DNA of 12,577 nucleotides from Rikenellaceae bacterium (GTDB taxonomy: Bacteria > Bacteroidota > Bacteroidia > Bacteroidales > UBA932), in assembly GCA_900769905.1 (NCBI GenBank), contig CAAGIL010000040.1, positions 1 through 12,577 on the forward strand. Reading direction: 5' to 3'. The notes beneath the pieces were generated by a model, which was not told the DNA's origin, ran no database searches, and saw nothing but the letters and a program-made list of their open reading frames with translations. This document shows positions 1 through 7,288 of this stretch, in pieces; the first letter of the stretch is position 1; every line of letters begins with the position of its first letter. The translations under genes were made by a program, and so were the position numbers.

Positions 1-27
1 GAATTGTAATACAAATTGTCTTAATAT

Positions 28-963
28 ATGAAACCTACACTTTTGGTCCTTGCGGCCGGAATGGGCAGCCGTTACGGCGGCCTCAAACAAATGGACGGAC
101 TCGGTCCTTCCGGGGAAACAATTATCGACTACTCCATCTACGACGCTGTCCAGGCCGGCTTCGGCAAAGTGGTTTACATCGTCAGGGAGTACTTCCTCGA
201 GCAGTTCCGCCAGACGGTAAAGGAGAAATACAGCAATGTGAAATGCACGGACGGCACTCCTCTCGAATTCGTGTTCGTCACCCAGGAACTCAACAAGATT
301 CCTGCAGGATTCGAGCTCAACCCGGAGAGGCAGAAGCCTTGGGGCACAGCCCACGCCGTTCTGATGGCGAAAGACGTGATAAACGAGCCTTTCGTGGTCA
401 TCAACGGTGACGACTTCTACGGCAGGGACTCTTTCCGCATCGCAGGAGACTGGTGCCGCGCCCACGAATCCGGCAAGGGAGAGTACGCAATCATAGGATT
501 CGAGCTTGACAACACCCTCAGCGAGTCAGGCGGCGTTTCCAGGGGAATATGCAGTTACGACGGCAACAACAACCTGGTAGACGTGGTCGAGCACCACGAA
601 ATCAAGATGGAGGCAGACGGCCGCATCTACGGTGACAACTCCGTCTCCGGAGCAAGAGTCGAGCTCAAGGGCAAGGACCTCTGCTCGATGAACATGTGGG
701 GTTTCACCCCGGACTACTTCTGCAGGAGCGGAGAGATTTTCAAGTCCTTCCTCGAGGAAAACATCAGCGAACTCAAGAAGGAGTTCTACATCCCTTATGC
801 CGTCGATGTGATGATAAAGGGCGGCGAAGCGAAGTGCGAAGTCGTGCCTACCCCTTCCCGCTGGTTTGGCGTCACCTTCAAGGAGGACCGCCCTGCAGTT
901 GTGGCAAAGTTTGCTGAACTTGCAGAGCAAGGCATCTATCCGAACCCGCTTTACCGTAAATAG
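28..963 (+). CDS. Sugar-phosphate nucleotidyltransferase-like protein
   Basis: This 311-residue protein has the GT-A-like fold signature of enzymes that join a nucleotide to a sugar phosphate. The N-terminus carries the nucleotide-binding loop LAAGMGSRYGGLKQ (residues 8-21). A second nucleotide-contact stretch, KPWGTAHA, lies at 103-110. The acidic metal-binding motif NGDDFYG lies at 126-132, and a C-terminal WFGVT segment near 282 is typical of this soluble Bacteroidota branch. No signal peptide or membrane segment is visible, so it should act in the cytoplasm. The sugar and nucleotide cannot be read from the sequence. Roles in capsule, lipopolysaccharide or amino-sugar supply are all possible. 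The start is the first ATG of the frame and places the glycine-rich loop directly at the N-terminus. A CPBP protease gene follows after 3 bp, so the two are probably co-transcribed. Only 27 bases upstream are visible, and they hold no clear promoter. Confidence 0.88.
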   Translation: MKPTLLVLAAGMGSRYGGLKQMDGLGPSGETIIDYSIYDAVQAGFGKVVYIVREYFLEQFRQTVKEKYSNVKCTDGTPLEFVFVTQELNKIPAGFELNPERQKPWGTAHAVLMAKDVINEPFVVINGDDFYGRDSFRIAGDWCRAHESGKGEYAIIGFELDNTLSESGGVSRGICSYDGNNNLVDVVEHHEIKMEADGRIYGDNSVSGARVELKGKDLCSMNMWGFTPDYFCRSGEIFKSFLEENISELKKEFYIPYAVDVMIKGGEAKCEVVPTPSRWFGVTFKEDRPAVVAKFAELAEQGIYPNPLYRK

Positions 964-966
964 CCG

Positions 967-1845
967 ATGCGGAGAAAAGTCAAAAATTACAAGTTCTTCG
1001 AGAACTATGACTACTACGTCCCGGGAGCGGCCGATGTCTTCATTCTGCTGGCCCTGCTCCTGCTGGGCGCAGTGATTGGCCAGCTCCCGAGCCTGATACT
1101 GCTGGTGTATCCGAATTTCGACCAGAGCGCGATAATGCTGGTAGCATACCCGCTGATGTTCATTCCGGCAATGATATATGCGGGCTTCAGGAGCAAGATG
1201 AGGCGCTTTGACGGTGGCGGAGTGCAGCTGGACAGGTGCAACTGCTCCCCTTTGGGAGCCGTCCTGTGCACCGTACTTGTAATCCCGGCAACCCTGGCAC
1301 TGGCTTTCGCCTGCGACGCTTGCAGTTTCATACTCCCGGACACGCCCAAGTGGTTCGAGGATGCGATGTCTCTGGTGACGGAAGGCAATGTTCTGCTCAA
1401 CTTCATCAGTGTCAGCATTTTCGCCCCTCTGTTTGAGGAGTGGCTATGCAGGGGTATGGTGCTCCGCGGACTGCTCTCCCATAAGATGAAGCCGGTATGG
1501 GCAATAGTGCTTTCGGCCCTGTTCTTCGCCTTCATCCACCTCAACCCTTGGCAGGCTCTTCCTGCCTTCCTTTTCGGCTGTCTGATGGGATACATATATT
1601 ACAAGACGGGATCCCTGAAGCTCACTATGCTGATGCACTTCACCAACAACAGCTTCTCGCTGCTGCTTTCTAACATAGACGCGTTCAAGGATGTGGAGAA
1701 GTGGAGCGACGTGATGCCGGAAAGCACTTACTGGCTGTGCATTGCCGCCAGTCTGCTCCTTCTCACCCTGATAGTCAAGCAGTTCTCAAAAATCAGCGCC
1801 CCGTCATTTGAGGAGGGCGGCAGCCCTGACATCGTGGACGCGTAG
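967..1845 (+). CDS. CPBP-family intramembrane metalloprotease (ABI/Rce1-like)
   Basis: This 292-residue polytopic membrane protein has hydrophobic stretches near residues 23-48, 55-73, 95-117, 142-156, 177-192, 197-212 and 254-271. The family's catalytic motifs are all present: EEWLCRG at 157-163 (EExxxR with E157, E158 and R162), FxxxH at 187-191 (H191), and a third histidine motif HFTNN starting at H224. CPBP proteins are glutamate or metal-dependent membrane proteases related to the CAAX protease Rce1. Bacterial members are linked to bacteriocin immunity, surface-protein handling or regulated cleavage, but the substrate here is unknown. The gene starts 3 bp after the nucleotidyltransferase stop. 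Its last 42 bp overlap the convergent folP gene, and the polar tail after residue 272 (SKISAPSFEEGGSPDIVDA) is partly encoded there. The family assignment is firm and the function open. Confidence 0.9.
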   Translation: MRRKVKNYKFFENYDYYVPGAADVFILLALLLLGAVIGQLPSLILLVYPNFDQSAIMLVAYPLMFIPAMIYAGFRSKMRRFDGGGVQLDRCNCSPLGAVLCTVLVIPATLALAFACDACSFILPDTPKWFEDAMSLVTEGNVLLNFISVSIFAPLFEEWLCRGMVLRGLLSHKMKPVWAIVLSALFFAFIHLNPWQALPAFLFGCLMGYIYYKTGSLKLTMLMHFTNNSFSLLLSNIDAFKDVEKWSDVMPESTYWLCIAASLLLLTLIVKQFSKISAPSFEEGGSPDIVDA

Positions 1846-2556
1846 GATGTCAGCTCCGTGGGCCACTGCAAGGCGATGTGCCTTTTCGGTGTCCCCCCGG
1901 GTAAAGCGCTTGTCGGCTGCTCCTATCAAGATAGGCTTGGCGAAATGCCTGAAACTTTCAAGATGCCCGATCAGATCCCAATTCTGCTCGGGCGTCTTTG
2001 CGAATCCCAGACCCGGGTCCAGTATCCAATCCTCAATTCCTAGCTCCGCAGCCTTCGCCGAGAAAGCCTCAAAATAGGAATCCAGTGCGGCAACAACGCC
2101 TTCGGGGTATTCGCAGCGGCTGTCCATAGTGCGCGGATTTCCCCTTTTGTGCATAGCTATATAGCTGAGTTTCAGTTCAGAGACAGTGGATAACATAGCC
2201 TGGTCATCCTCCCCGGCAGAAATGTCGTTTACTATGTAGGAGCCTATGAGATCATACGCGCGCCGCACTATCTCCGCGCTGGTGGTGTCGATGGAGAATT
2301 CAGTTGCCTGAAGGCCGTATTCCGAGCGCACACTGTCGGAAGCGAGGCTGCGCAGCACGGGCTCAAGCCTGCTCCATTCCTCCTCCACACCCACGTCAGC
2401 AGCCCCGGGCCTCGTGGAGACTGCCCCCAGGTCTATAATGTCTGCACCGTCGGACACCATTCCGGACATACGCGGAAGCGCGTCCGGAGCACTCACCCTG
2501 CTGGAAGCCCAGAAGGAATCAGGGGTGAGATTGATTATTCCCATTATTTTCAGCAT
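1804..2556 (-). CDS. folP: Dihydropteroate synthase (sulfonamide target), short form
   Basis: FolP condenses 6-hydroxymethyl-dihydropterin pyrophosphate with p-aminobenzoate to give dihydropteroate in folate synthesis. It is a cytoplasmic TIM barrel. Visible motifs are MGIINLTPDSF (5-15, with N9), the STRPG loop (47-51, R49), SIDT (88-91, D90), VNDISAG (109-115, N110), AMHKRGNP (134-141), DPGLGF (180-185, D180) and LRVHDV (238-243, R239 and H241). These match the pterin and phosphate contacts of the family. Two features are unusual. The usual G-x-SRK-S motif reads GAADKR (212-217), keeping the lysine (K216) but not Ser-Arg. The stretch between it and RVHDV is about 11 residues shorter than in E. 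coli FolP. At 250 residues the protein is shorter than the usual 270-280. It is the last gene of the minus-strand operon, starting 1 bp after the upstream stop, and it overlaps the CPBP gene by 42 bp. Confidence 0.9.
   Translation of the reverse strand: MLKIMGIINLTPDSFWASSRVSAPDALPRMSGMVSDGADIIDLGAVSTRPGAADVGVEEEWSRLEPVLRSLASDSVRSEYGLQATEFSIDTTSAEIVRRAYDLIGSYIVNDISAGEDDQAMLSTVSELKLSYIAMHKRGNPRTMDSRCEYPEGVVAALDSYFEAFSAKAAELGIEDWILDPGLGFAKTPEQNWDLIGHLESFRHFAKPILIGAADKRFTRGDTEKAHRLAVAHGADILRVHDVRAAALLK
1826..1853. repeat. 8-bp inverted repeat at the convergent CPBP/folP end
   Basis: CTGACATC (1826-1833) and GATGTCAG (1846-1853) are perfect reverse complements with a 12-nt loop that contains the CPBP stop codon TAG (1843-1845). 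The repeat lies in coding sequence of folP, where it encodes the region around RVHDV. No T tract follows on either strand, so it is not a standard terminator. It could slow or end transcription from both sides, or simply reflect the GAC-ATC and GAT-GTC codon pairs. Confidence 0.45.
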
Positions 2557-2557
2557 A

Positions 2558-3619
2558 TCACAAAAGCAGCATTACAGCAAAAACATATAGCATAAAGGCC
2601 TGGAACTTGAATGAAGACCTGCCGCCCTCACTGCTGAACACCTCTGCCATGTCGGATTCCATTATGGAGCCGAGTTTCTCCGCATCGGGCATACGGTTGG
2701 CGGACCATTTCGCAATTATCTGGCCATCATTGACATACACAATTCCTCCATTGGTGCGGTTAAGGGTCAGCAACTGCTTTCTGTCCGCAAAATAGGTTCT
2801 GGAAAGTATATCAGGGTCTGAGACTTGTCCGGAAATGAGGGAAGGAGAAGAAGCTGACAGCACGAGGGCGGTGAAACCTCTGGACTCGGCCGTCTTCATT
2901 TCGGCGGAGATCTTTTTCCATTTGGCGGCAGAAAGCTTGGCGGGATTGTTCACCGAAGCGACGATAACCTTGCCTTCCAGCAGCAGGGAGTCCGCGTACT
3001 CTCCGTTGAAATCGCTGAAACTCAGAACCAAAGGCTTTTCCTCACTGGTGAAGTCATAATCTTCGTAACTGGAGATTACGGTCCCCGGCTTGAATTCCGT
3101 AAAATCTATCAGCGGGATGGACAGGGATGAATAAAGGAAGAAGAGGAGTATGGAAATCTCGGCAATCGAGAAGCTCACCAGCTTGATCTTCCTGGCTTCG
3201 CCCTCAGAGCCTATAGGCACAAATGCGAGAGCCCACAAAAGCAGGAGCACGATATTCTTGATGAAGCTCTGGAGGTGAGTGAGATGTACCGCTTCCCCGA
3301 AGCAGCCGCAATCCATATCAGGCTTGGCAATGAGAAGAACCAGGGTGACAAGGGTGAAGGAAGCCATCAGAATCAGGCTTACCAGCCCCACCAGCTTCCG
3401 CCAGACACCGGTAATCAGGGCAGCGCCGGTACTGGTCTCCACCAGGGCAATCATCACCCCCGTGAACCAGGACAGGGGGCGCAGGAAAGTCAGGTGGAAG
3501 AAGTTGAAATACTCTCCCACGATGAGCGAGGTACCCACCGGGTCCATAAGTTTCAGGATTCCGGAGATGAAGAATACTATCCCCAGAAGCACTGCGCTAA
3601 GCCTTCGTATGGTCTTCAT
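2558..3619 (-). CDS. BT_3928-type protein: DoxX/MauE-like membrane domain plus thioredoxin-like domain
   Basis: This 353-residue protein has an N-terminal DoxX/MauE-like four-helix membrane domain (hydrophobic stretches about 8-24, 51-71, 77-98 and 119-136). It carries the characteristic DCGCFGEA motif at 103-110 (C104, C106) followed by a KN pair. A fifth helix lies near 148-170. The periplasmic part (about 185-325) resembles a thioredoxin fold, but no CxxC pair is visible. A last hydrophobic segment (about 339-353) ends the protein. MauE-like domains are thought to help electron transfer or disulfide chemistry, but no enzyme activity is established for this family. The frame opens further upstream at 3709. 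I chose the ATG at 3617-3619 (MKTIRRLSAV) because the preceding 30 residues look unlike the family and lie wholly inside tmk. This start overlaps the tmk end by 23 bp. folP follows after 1 bp. Confidence 0.82.
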   Translation of the reverse strand: MKTIRRLSAVLLGIVFFISGILKLMDPVGTSLIVGEYFNFFHLTFLRPLSWFTGVMIALVETSTGAALITGVWRKLVGLVSLILMASFTLVTLVLLIAKPDMDCGCFGEAVHLTHLQSFIKNIVLLLLWALAFVPIGSEGEARKIKLVSFSIAEISILLFFLYSSLSIPLIDFTEFKPGTVISSYEDYDFTSEEKPLVLSFSDFNGEYADSLLLEGKVIVASVNNPAKLSAAKWKKISAEMKTAESRGFTALVLSASSPSLISGQVSDPDILSRTYFADRKQLLTLNRTNGGIVYVNDGQIIAKWSANRMPDAEKLGSIMESDMAEVFSSEGGRSSFKFQAFMLYVFAVMLLL

Positions 3620-4280
3620 ATACCTTTCTGATTTTATTGAAAATGGCATCGGGAGGAAGCATCTTCCCCTCGGAGTCGGAACAGTCCACGCAGATAAGCG
3701 ACGGGTCAAGAGCCGCCTGCCGGCGGTACATATCCCTCACCCTGCGCTGGAACTCGATGTCAGCCTCGTGGATGTCGCTGCCGCCGTGCAGGTAGCTCCT
3801 GTCATCCCCGTCACGGGATTTGGAGAGGCTGCTTTCCACAAAGGATATGGGCACATCCAGGAATATGTTCAAGTCCGGACGCGGGAGTCCGAAGGGACCG
3901 TATTCGGTGTTGAATATCCATTCGCGCAGCTGTTCGGCTTCATCGGGATCGGAGAGCTTCGCGCACTGGTAAGCTATGTTAGAGTACACGTACCTGTCCA
4001 GCAGCACCGTTTTTCCGGCTTCGAGCGCAGCACGCATGCCCGGAGCGGCACCGTGCCTGTCCTCCGCGAAGAGCAGCGCCACGAGCTGGGGGTGCACGGA
4101 CTCCACCGTGCCGAAGTCCCCTCTCAGGAAACGGCTTATCAAGTCTCCGTACACAGCTGCGTCGTAACGCGGGAAGTGTATGTATTCCAGCGCATTGCAC
4201 CTGCTTTCAAGGTACTCCCTGAACATTCTCACCTGCGTCGATTTGCCGGCGCCGTCAAGTCCCTCCAATACTACCAGCAT
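3597..4280 (-). CDS. tmk: Thymidylate kinase
   Basis: Tmk phosphorylates dTMP to dTDP with ATP, an essential cytoplasmic step for dTTP supply. The 227-residue protein starts directly with the P-loop: GLDGAGKST spans residues 7-15. The DRY motif is at 95-97 within DRYVYSNIAYQ. A lid-like region rich in Ser, Arg and Asp (about 152-165) follows the LDVP strand (141-144). Sequence is continuous to the C-terminus with no frame break. At 227 residues it is somewhat longer than the roughly 205-215 of many bacterial Tmk proteins. The start is the only ATG that precedes the P-loop closely, and it lies 5 bp after the M23-LysM stop. The 3' end overlaps the BT_3928-type gene by 23 bp, which suggests coupled translation. 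Together with folP further along, the operon touches thymidylate metabolism twice. Confidence 0.95.
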   Translation of the reverse strand: MLVVLEGLDGAGKSTQVRMFREYLESRCNALEYIHFPRYDAAVYGDLISRFLRGDFGTVESVHPQLVALLFAEDRHGAAPGMRAALEAGKTVLLDRYVYSNIAYQCAKLSDPDEAEQLREWIFNTEYGPFGLPRPDLNIFLDVPISFVESSLSKSRDGDDRSYLHGGSDIHEADIEFQRRVRDMYRRQAALDPSLICVDCSDSEGKMLPPDAIFNKIRKVYEDHTKA

Positions 4281-4285
4281 ATTAC

Positions 4286-5362
4286 CTAATTTACTCTTAT
4301 TTTCTGACCTATGCTTATCTTGTCCGGCTTGAGTCCAGGGTTGAGTTTGACTATCTGCGCCTGGGTCTTGCCGTACTTGCGTGCAATGGCGGACACGGTG
4401 TCACCCGATTTCACGGTATGCCATTTCATCGCAGCCTTTTCGGCCTCAATGCGCTTCTCCTCCTCTATTATCTTCTCGTCCGCCGCGTAAACATCCTCCT
4501 CCTCGTCTATGCTCTCGGGGATGTATCGGGAGGAGGCGCTGAGGTAGCTCCGGCGCAGCACGAACACGTTCTTGCGCAGCACTCCTTTCTCGAAATCCAC
4601 TATCCACTCCGGATCGAAGGCATAGCCCTTGTAGCGGGTCTCGAAGTGGAGATGAGGTCCGGAGGAGCGTCCCGTGGATCCTCCCAGGCCTATCACTTCA
4701 CCTGCCCGCACCCATTGTCCTGCCTCCACGTTCATCTTGGAAAGATGTCCGTAGTAGGTTTCGAGCCCGTTCTCGTGGCGTATGATCACGAGGTTGCCGT
4801 ACCCCGAGGTGCGGTGGGCGTAACGCACGCGTCCGTCAAATGCGGACTTTACCGGCGTACCGGTGGTCAGGGGAACGTCCGTACCCTGATGCCTGCGGCC
4901 GCGCCTGTATCCGAAGCGGGAGTACACCCTCCCCACATAAGGGCAGACGAAGGTGCTCACCGAGTCGATGAGGCATATGGTGTTGCGGTAGCCCAGGTCC
5001 GAAAGCTGCACGTTCGCATACGGGTTGAGTATGTTCTCCACCCAGCACTCGCGGAACACGTCGGACTCCGCCACTTTCTTCATATTCTTGACATAACTCC
5101 AGGTAAAGTCGTCCCGGAGTATGATCTGGAGGTAGCTGTCGCCCACGTCCAGGGTATCTATGGGCACGCCTGTACCCTTGCGGAACGAGCCCGGGAGGGT
5201 TATGTAATCCTCCGGCACCCAGGTTACGGAAGGGGGAGGGACGCTGCCTTCGATCCTGGTGGCATCCTTGTCCGAGCCGGGAAGGAGTCCCCCTTTCTCC
5301 TGCGCGTCTGCCAGGCCGCATACGCCCAGCAACAACGCCATAATCAATAACTTAAGCTTCAT
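4286..5362 (-). CDS. Secreted M23 (LytM) endopeptidase with C-terminal LysM domain
   Basis: This 358-residue protein is predicted to cut peptide cross-links or stems of peptidoglycan in the periplasm. A signal peptide covers residues 1-20 (hydrophobic core, then ADA before Q21). C15 does not sit in a good lipobox, so I expect signal peptidase I processing. The LytM domain (about 145-255) keeps all key residues: zinc ligands H158, D162 (H-x3-D) and H239, and catalytic H206 (YYGHL) and H237 (GPHLHFE). A charged, coiled-coil-like linker rich in Glu (about 285-312) leads to a LysM domain at 314-357 (WHTVKSGDTVSAIARKYGKT), which binds glycan strands. The domain order, enzyme then LysM, fits a wall-anchored hydrolase. 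It starts 1 bp after the mutase stop and is followed by tmk after 5 bp. A second, inactive-looking M23 protein heads the divergent operon at 7745. Confidence 0.93.
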   Translation of the reverse strand: MKLKLLIMALLLGVCGLADAQEKGGLLPGSDKDATRIEGSVPPPSVTWVPEDYITLPGSFRKGTGVPIDTLDVGDSYLQIILRDDFTWSYVKNMKKVAESDVFRECWVENILNPYANVQLSDLGYRNTICLIDSVSTFVCPYVGRVYSRFGYRRGRRHQGTDVPLTTGTPVKSAFDGRVRYAHRTSGYGNLVIIRHENGLETYYGHLSKMNVEAGQWVRAGEVIGLGGSTGRSSGPHLHFETRYKGYAFDPEWIVDFEKGVLRKNVFVLRRSYLSASSRYIPESIDEEEDVYAADEKIIEEEKRIEAEKAAMKWHTVKSGDTVSAIARKYGKTQAQIVKLNPGLKPDKISIGQKIRVN

Positions 5363-5363
5363 C

Positions 5364-6728
5364 TTATGACCTCAGCGCTCCGAATTTGGAGACAAGGAGT
5401 TCCTCGGTCTCGGCTATCTTTTCCTTCAACAGTTCCTCGCTTCGGGCTTCGCAGATGAAACGCAGGTAAGGCTCGGTGTTGGAAGGACGGATATTGAACC
5501 ACCAGTCCTTGAACTCCACCCTGTAGCCGTCGAAATCCATAATCTTCTGCGCCTCTTCCTGAGCGGTGAAATGGTCGCGAACAGCATCCATTGCAGCTTT
5601 CTTGTCCTCAAGTTTGAAGTTGATTTCCCCTGAATTGCAGTAGCCTGTCATCGAATCCAGCTTGTCGCTCAGCTTCACGCCCTGCTTCTTGAGTTCGGAC
5701 ACGATTCTGAGCACGATGATGGATGCGAGAAGGCCGCTGTCGGAATAGAAGAAATCCTTGAAGTAATAGTGGCCTGCAAGTTCTCCGCCCCAGAGGCCGT
5801 CGATTTCCCTGAGCTTCGGAGCGGCGAAGGCACGGCCCACACGCCAGGTATGGAGCTCGGCTCCGTAGGATTCGAGGTACTCGCCCACTGACTTTGAGCT
5901 GCGTATCTCCTGGAGCACGCGGGGGTTGCGGGCTCCGCGATAATCACAGAAGTAGCTGGCCATCAATGCTATGATGAGGTCGGGGGCCACGAAACGGGCC
6001 TTGTCGTCAACGAACATCACGCGGTCGGCATCGCCGTCGTAAATGACTCCGATATCAGCCTTTTTCTCCTTTACGAGCTGCTTCAAAGGCTCCACGTTCT
6101 TTGCCACGAGAGGATTCGGTTCGTGATTCGGGAAACTGCCGTCAATGGTGTCGAAGATGTATGAAGGGGCATCTCCAAAGACCTCCCTTGCAAAGAGGCA
6201 GGACATGCCGTTGGAGAGGTCGAAGGCGATGCTGAGATTGCTGTAATCGCCCTTGTACTTCATCATGAAATCGATGTAGTCCTTGTGGATATCCTTCTGA
6301 TGCACCTCTCCCCTCTTCTGTGCCACAGGGGTGGGACGACCCTCGTCTATCCAGGCCTTGATCTGGCCCAGGCCGGTGTCCAGGCCGACAGGAAGGGCGT
6401 TTTCACGGCTGACCTTCATGCCGTTGTACTTTGCCGGATTGTGGCTGGCGGTTATCTGTACTGAGGCCTTGAAGCCGTAGTTGGCAGTGGCGAAATATAC
6501 CATAGGCGTGCTGCTCAGGCCTATGTCATATACATCGGCGCCGGCATCGCATATACCCCTCAGGAGGCTGTCGTGAATCTCATCGGATGAGACCCTGCAG
6601 TCGCGTCCGACGAGGACTTCCTGCGCTCCCAGCAGTTCAGGGATGAAATAGCCTACCTTGTAGGCGGTGTCTTTGTCGAAATCCACTCCGTAGATTCCGC
6701 GGATATCGTATGCGTGGAATGCTCCCAT
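5364..6728 (-). CDS. Phosphomannomutase/phosphoglucomutase (alpha-D-phosphohexomutase)
   Basis: This 454-residue cytoplasmic enzyme moves phosphate between C6 and C1 of mannose or glucose, giving mannose-1-P or glucose-1-P for GDP-mannose and other nucleotide sugars. The four domain signatures are in order: AYDIRG at 6-11; the phosphoserine loop TASHNPAKYNGMK at 93-105 (S95); the magnesium loop DGDADR at 231-236; the sugar-recognition loop GGELAGH at 314-320; and the phosphate-binding loop RPSNTEP at 414-420. The GE-x-x-GH loop is what PMM/PGM-type enzymes carry, and it separates this protein from GlmM, which has a GEQSGH-like loop and a different N-terminus. I therefore leave out a manB or pgm symbol, because both sugars are likely substrates. 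The start directly precedes the first motif. def lies 2 bp upstream and the M23-LysM gene 1 bp downstream. Confidence 0.92.
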   Translation of the reverse strand: MGAFHAYDIRGIYGVDFDKDTAYKVGYFIPELLGAQEVLVGRDCRVSSDEIHDSLLRGICDAGADVYDIGLSSTPMVYFATANYGFKASVQITASHNPAKYNGMKVSRENALPVGLDTGLGQIKAWIDEGRPTPVAQKRGEVHQKDIHKDYIDFMMKYKGDYSNLSIAFDLSNGMSCLFAREVFGDAPSYIFDTIDGSFPNHEPNPLVAKNVEPLKQLVKEKKADIGVIYDGDADRVMFVDDKARFVAPDLIIALMASYFCDYRGARNPRVLQEIRSSKSVGEYLESYGAELHTWRVGRAFAAPKLREIDGLWGGELAGHYYFKDFFYSDSGLLASIIVLRIVSELKKQGVKLSDKLDSMTGYCNSGEINFKLEDKKAAMDAVRDHFTAQEEAQKIMDFDGYRVEFKDWWFNIRPSNTEPYLRFICEARSEELLKEKIAETEELLVSKFGALRS

Positions 6729-6730
6729 AA

Positions 6731-7288
6731 TTATTTGAGTTTTGATTTGTATGCAGTGCGAACCTTGCCCTGGGCAATGTTCTGCAGTTTCTTGCCTATC
6801 ATCTTGCGGCGTATCGGGGCGACGATGTCCGTGAACAGCACTCCGTCCAGATGGGAGAACTCGTGCTGTATCATCCTGCAGGCGAACTTGTCGAATGTTT
6901 CCCTCTTGAGGGTAAAATTCTCGTCGTAGTATTCAACCTCCATCGATTCGGGCCTTCTTACGCTGGCATATATGCCGGGAACGCTCAGACAGCCTTCCTC
7001 ATATTCGCACTGAGTGTCCGAAACCGACAGCACAACAGGATTTATGAAACACCTCCTGAAGCCCTTCAGGTATGGGAACGAATCCGCCATAACGTCTCCG
7101 TCGACAACTGCAACCCTCTGGCTTACACCGATTTGAGGTGCTGCAAGTCCGCAACCGTCGGAAGACTTCAAAGTCTCCCAAAGGTCGCTTACGAGGGCCG
7201 TAATCTCTTCCCGGCCGTTTTCAATGTCCGCAGGTGCCGCCACCTGGCGAAGCACCTCGGATCCGTAAAGGAAAATGGGTCTTATCAT
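6731..7288 (-). CDS. def: Peptide deformylase
   Basis: Def removes the formyl group from N-terminal formylmethionine of new proteins. It is a cytoplasmic metalloenzyme, usually with iron. The three family motifs are present in 185 residues: motif 1 GCGLAAPQIG (45-54), motif 2 EEGCLSVP (97-104) with metal ligand C100, and motif 3 QHEFSHLDG (141-149) with ligands H142 and H146 and catalytic E143. The usual HExDH reads HEFSH here, Ser replacing Asp at 145, a position that is not a metal ligand. The basic C-terminus (from about 160, rich in Lys and Arg) is typical of Bacteroidota forms. The start codon overlaps the ruvX stop in an ATGA, so translation is probably coupled. The mutase gene follows after 2 bp. 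Confidence 0.95.
   Translation of the reverse strand: MIRPIFLYGSEVLRQVAAPADIENGREEITALVSDLWETLKSSDGCGLAAPQIGVSQRVAVVDGDVMADSFPYLKGFRRCFINPVVLSVSDTQCEYEEGCLSVPGIYASVRRPESMEVEYYDENFTLKRETFDKFACRMIQHEFSHLDGVLFTDIVAPIRRKMIGKKLQNIAQGKVRTAYKSKLK

Noticed and set aside
4..14. Short palindrome TTGTA-A-TACAA before the first gene, considered as an operator.
   Set aside because: Five-base arms in AT-rich sequence at the window edge are weak evidence, and the rest of the upstream region is not visible.
3620..3709. An upstream extension of the BT_3928-type protein by 30 residues.
   Set aside because: The extra residues are polar and unlike a membrane-protein N-terminus, and they are fully contained in tmk. 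MKTIRRLSAV gives a normal first helix.
3279..4289. A long open frame of 336 codons on the plus strand, antisense to tmk and the BT_3928-type gene.
   Set aside because: It spans the boundary of two clear genes, has no recognisable domain and low-complexity composition. Long antisense frames are common opposite G+C-rich genes.
4418..5350. A 310-codon open frame antisense to the M23-LysM gene.
   Set aside because: The opposite strand holds an intact signal peptide, LytM and LysM domains. The antisense product has no family features.
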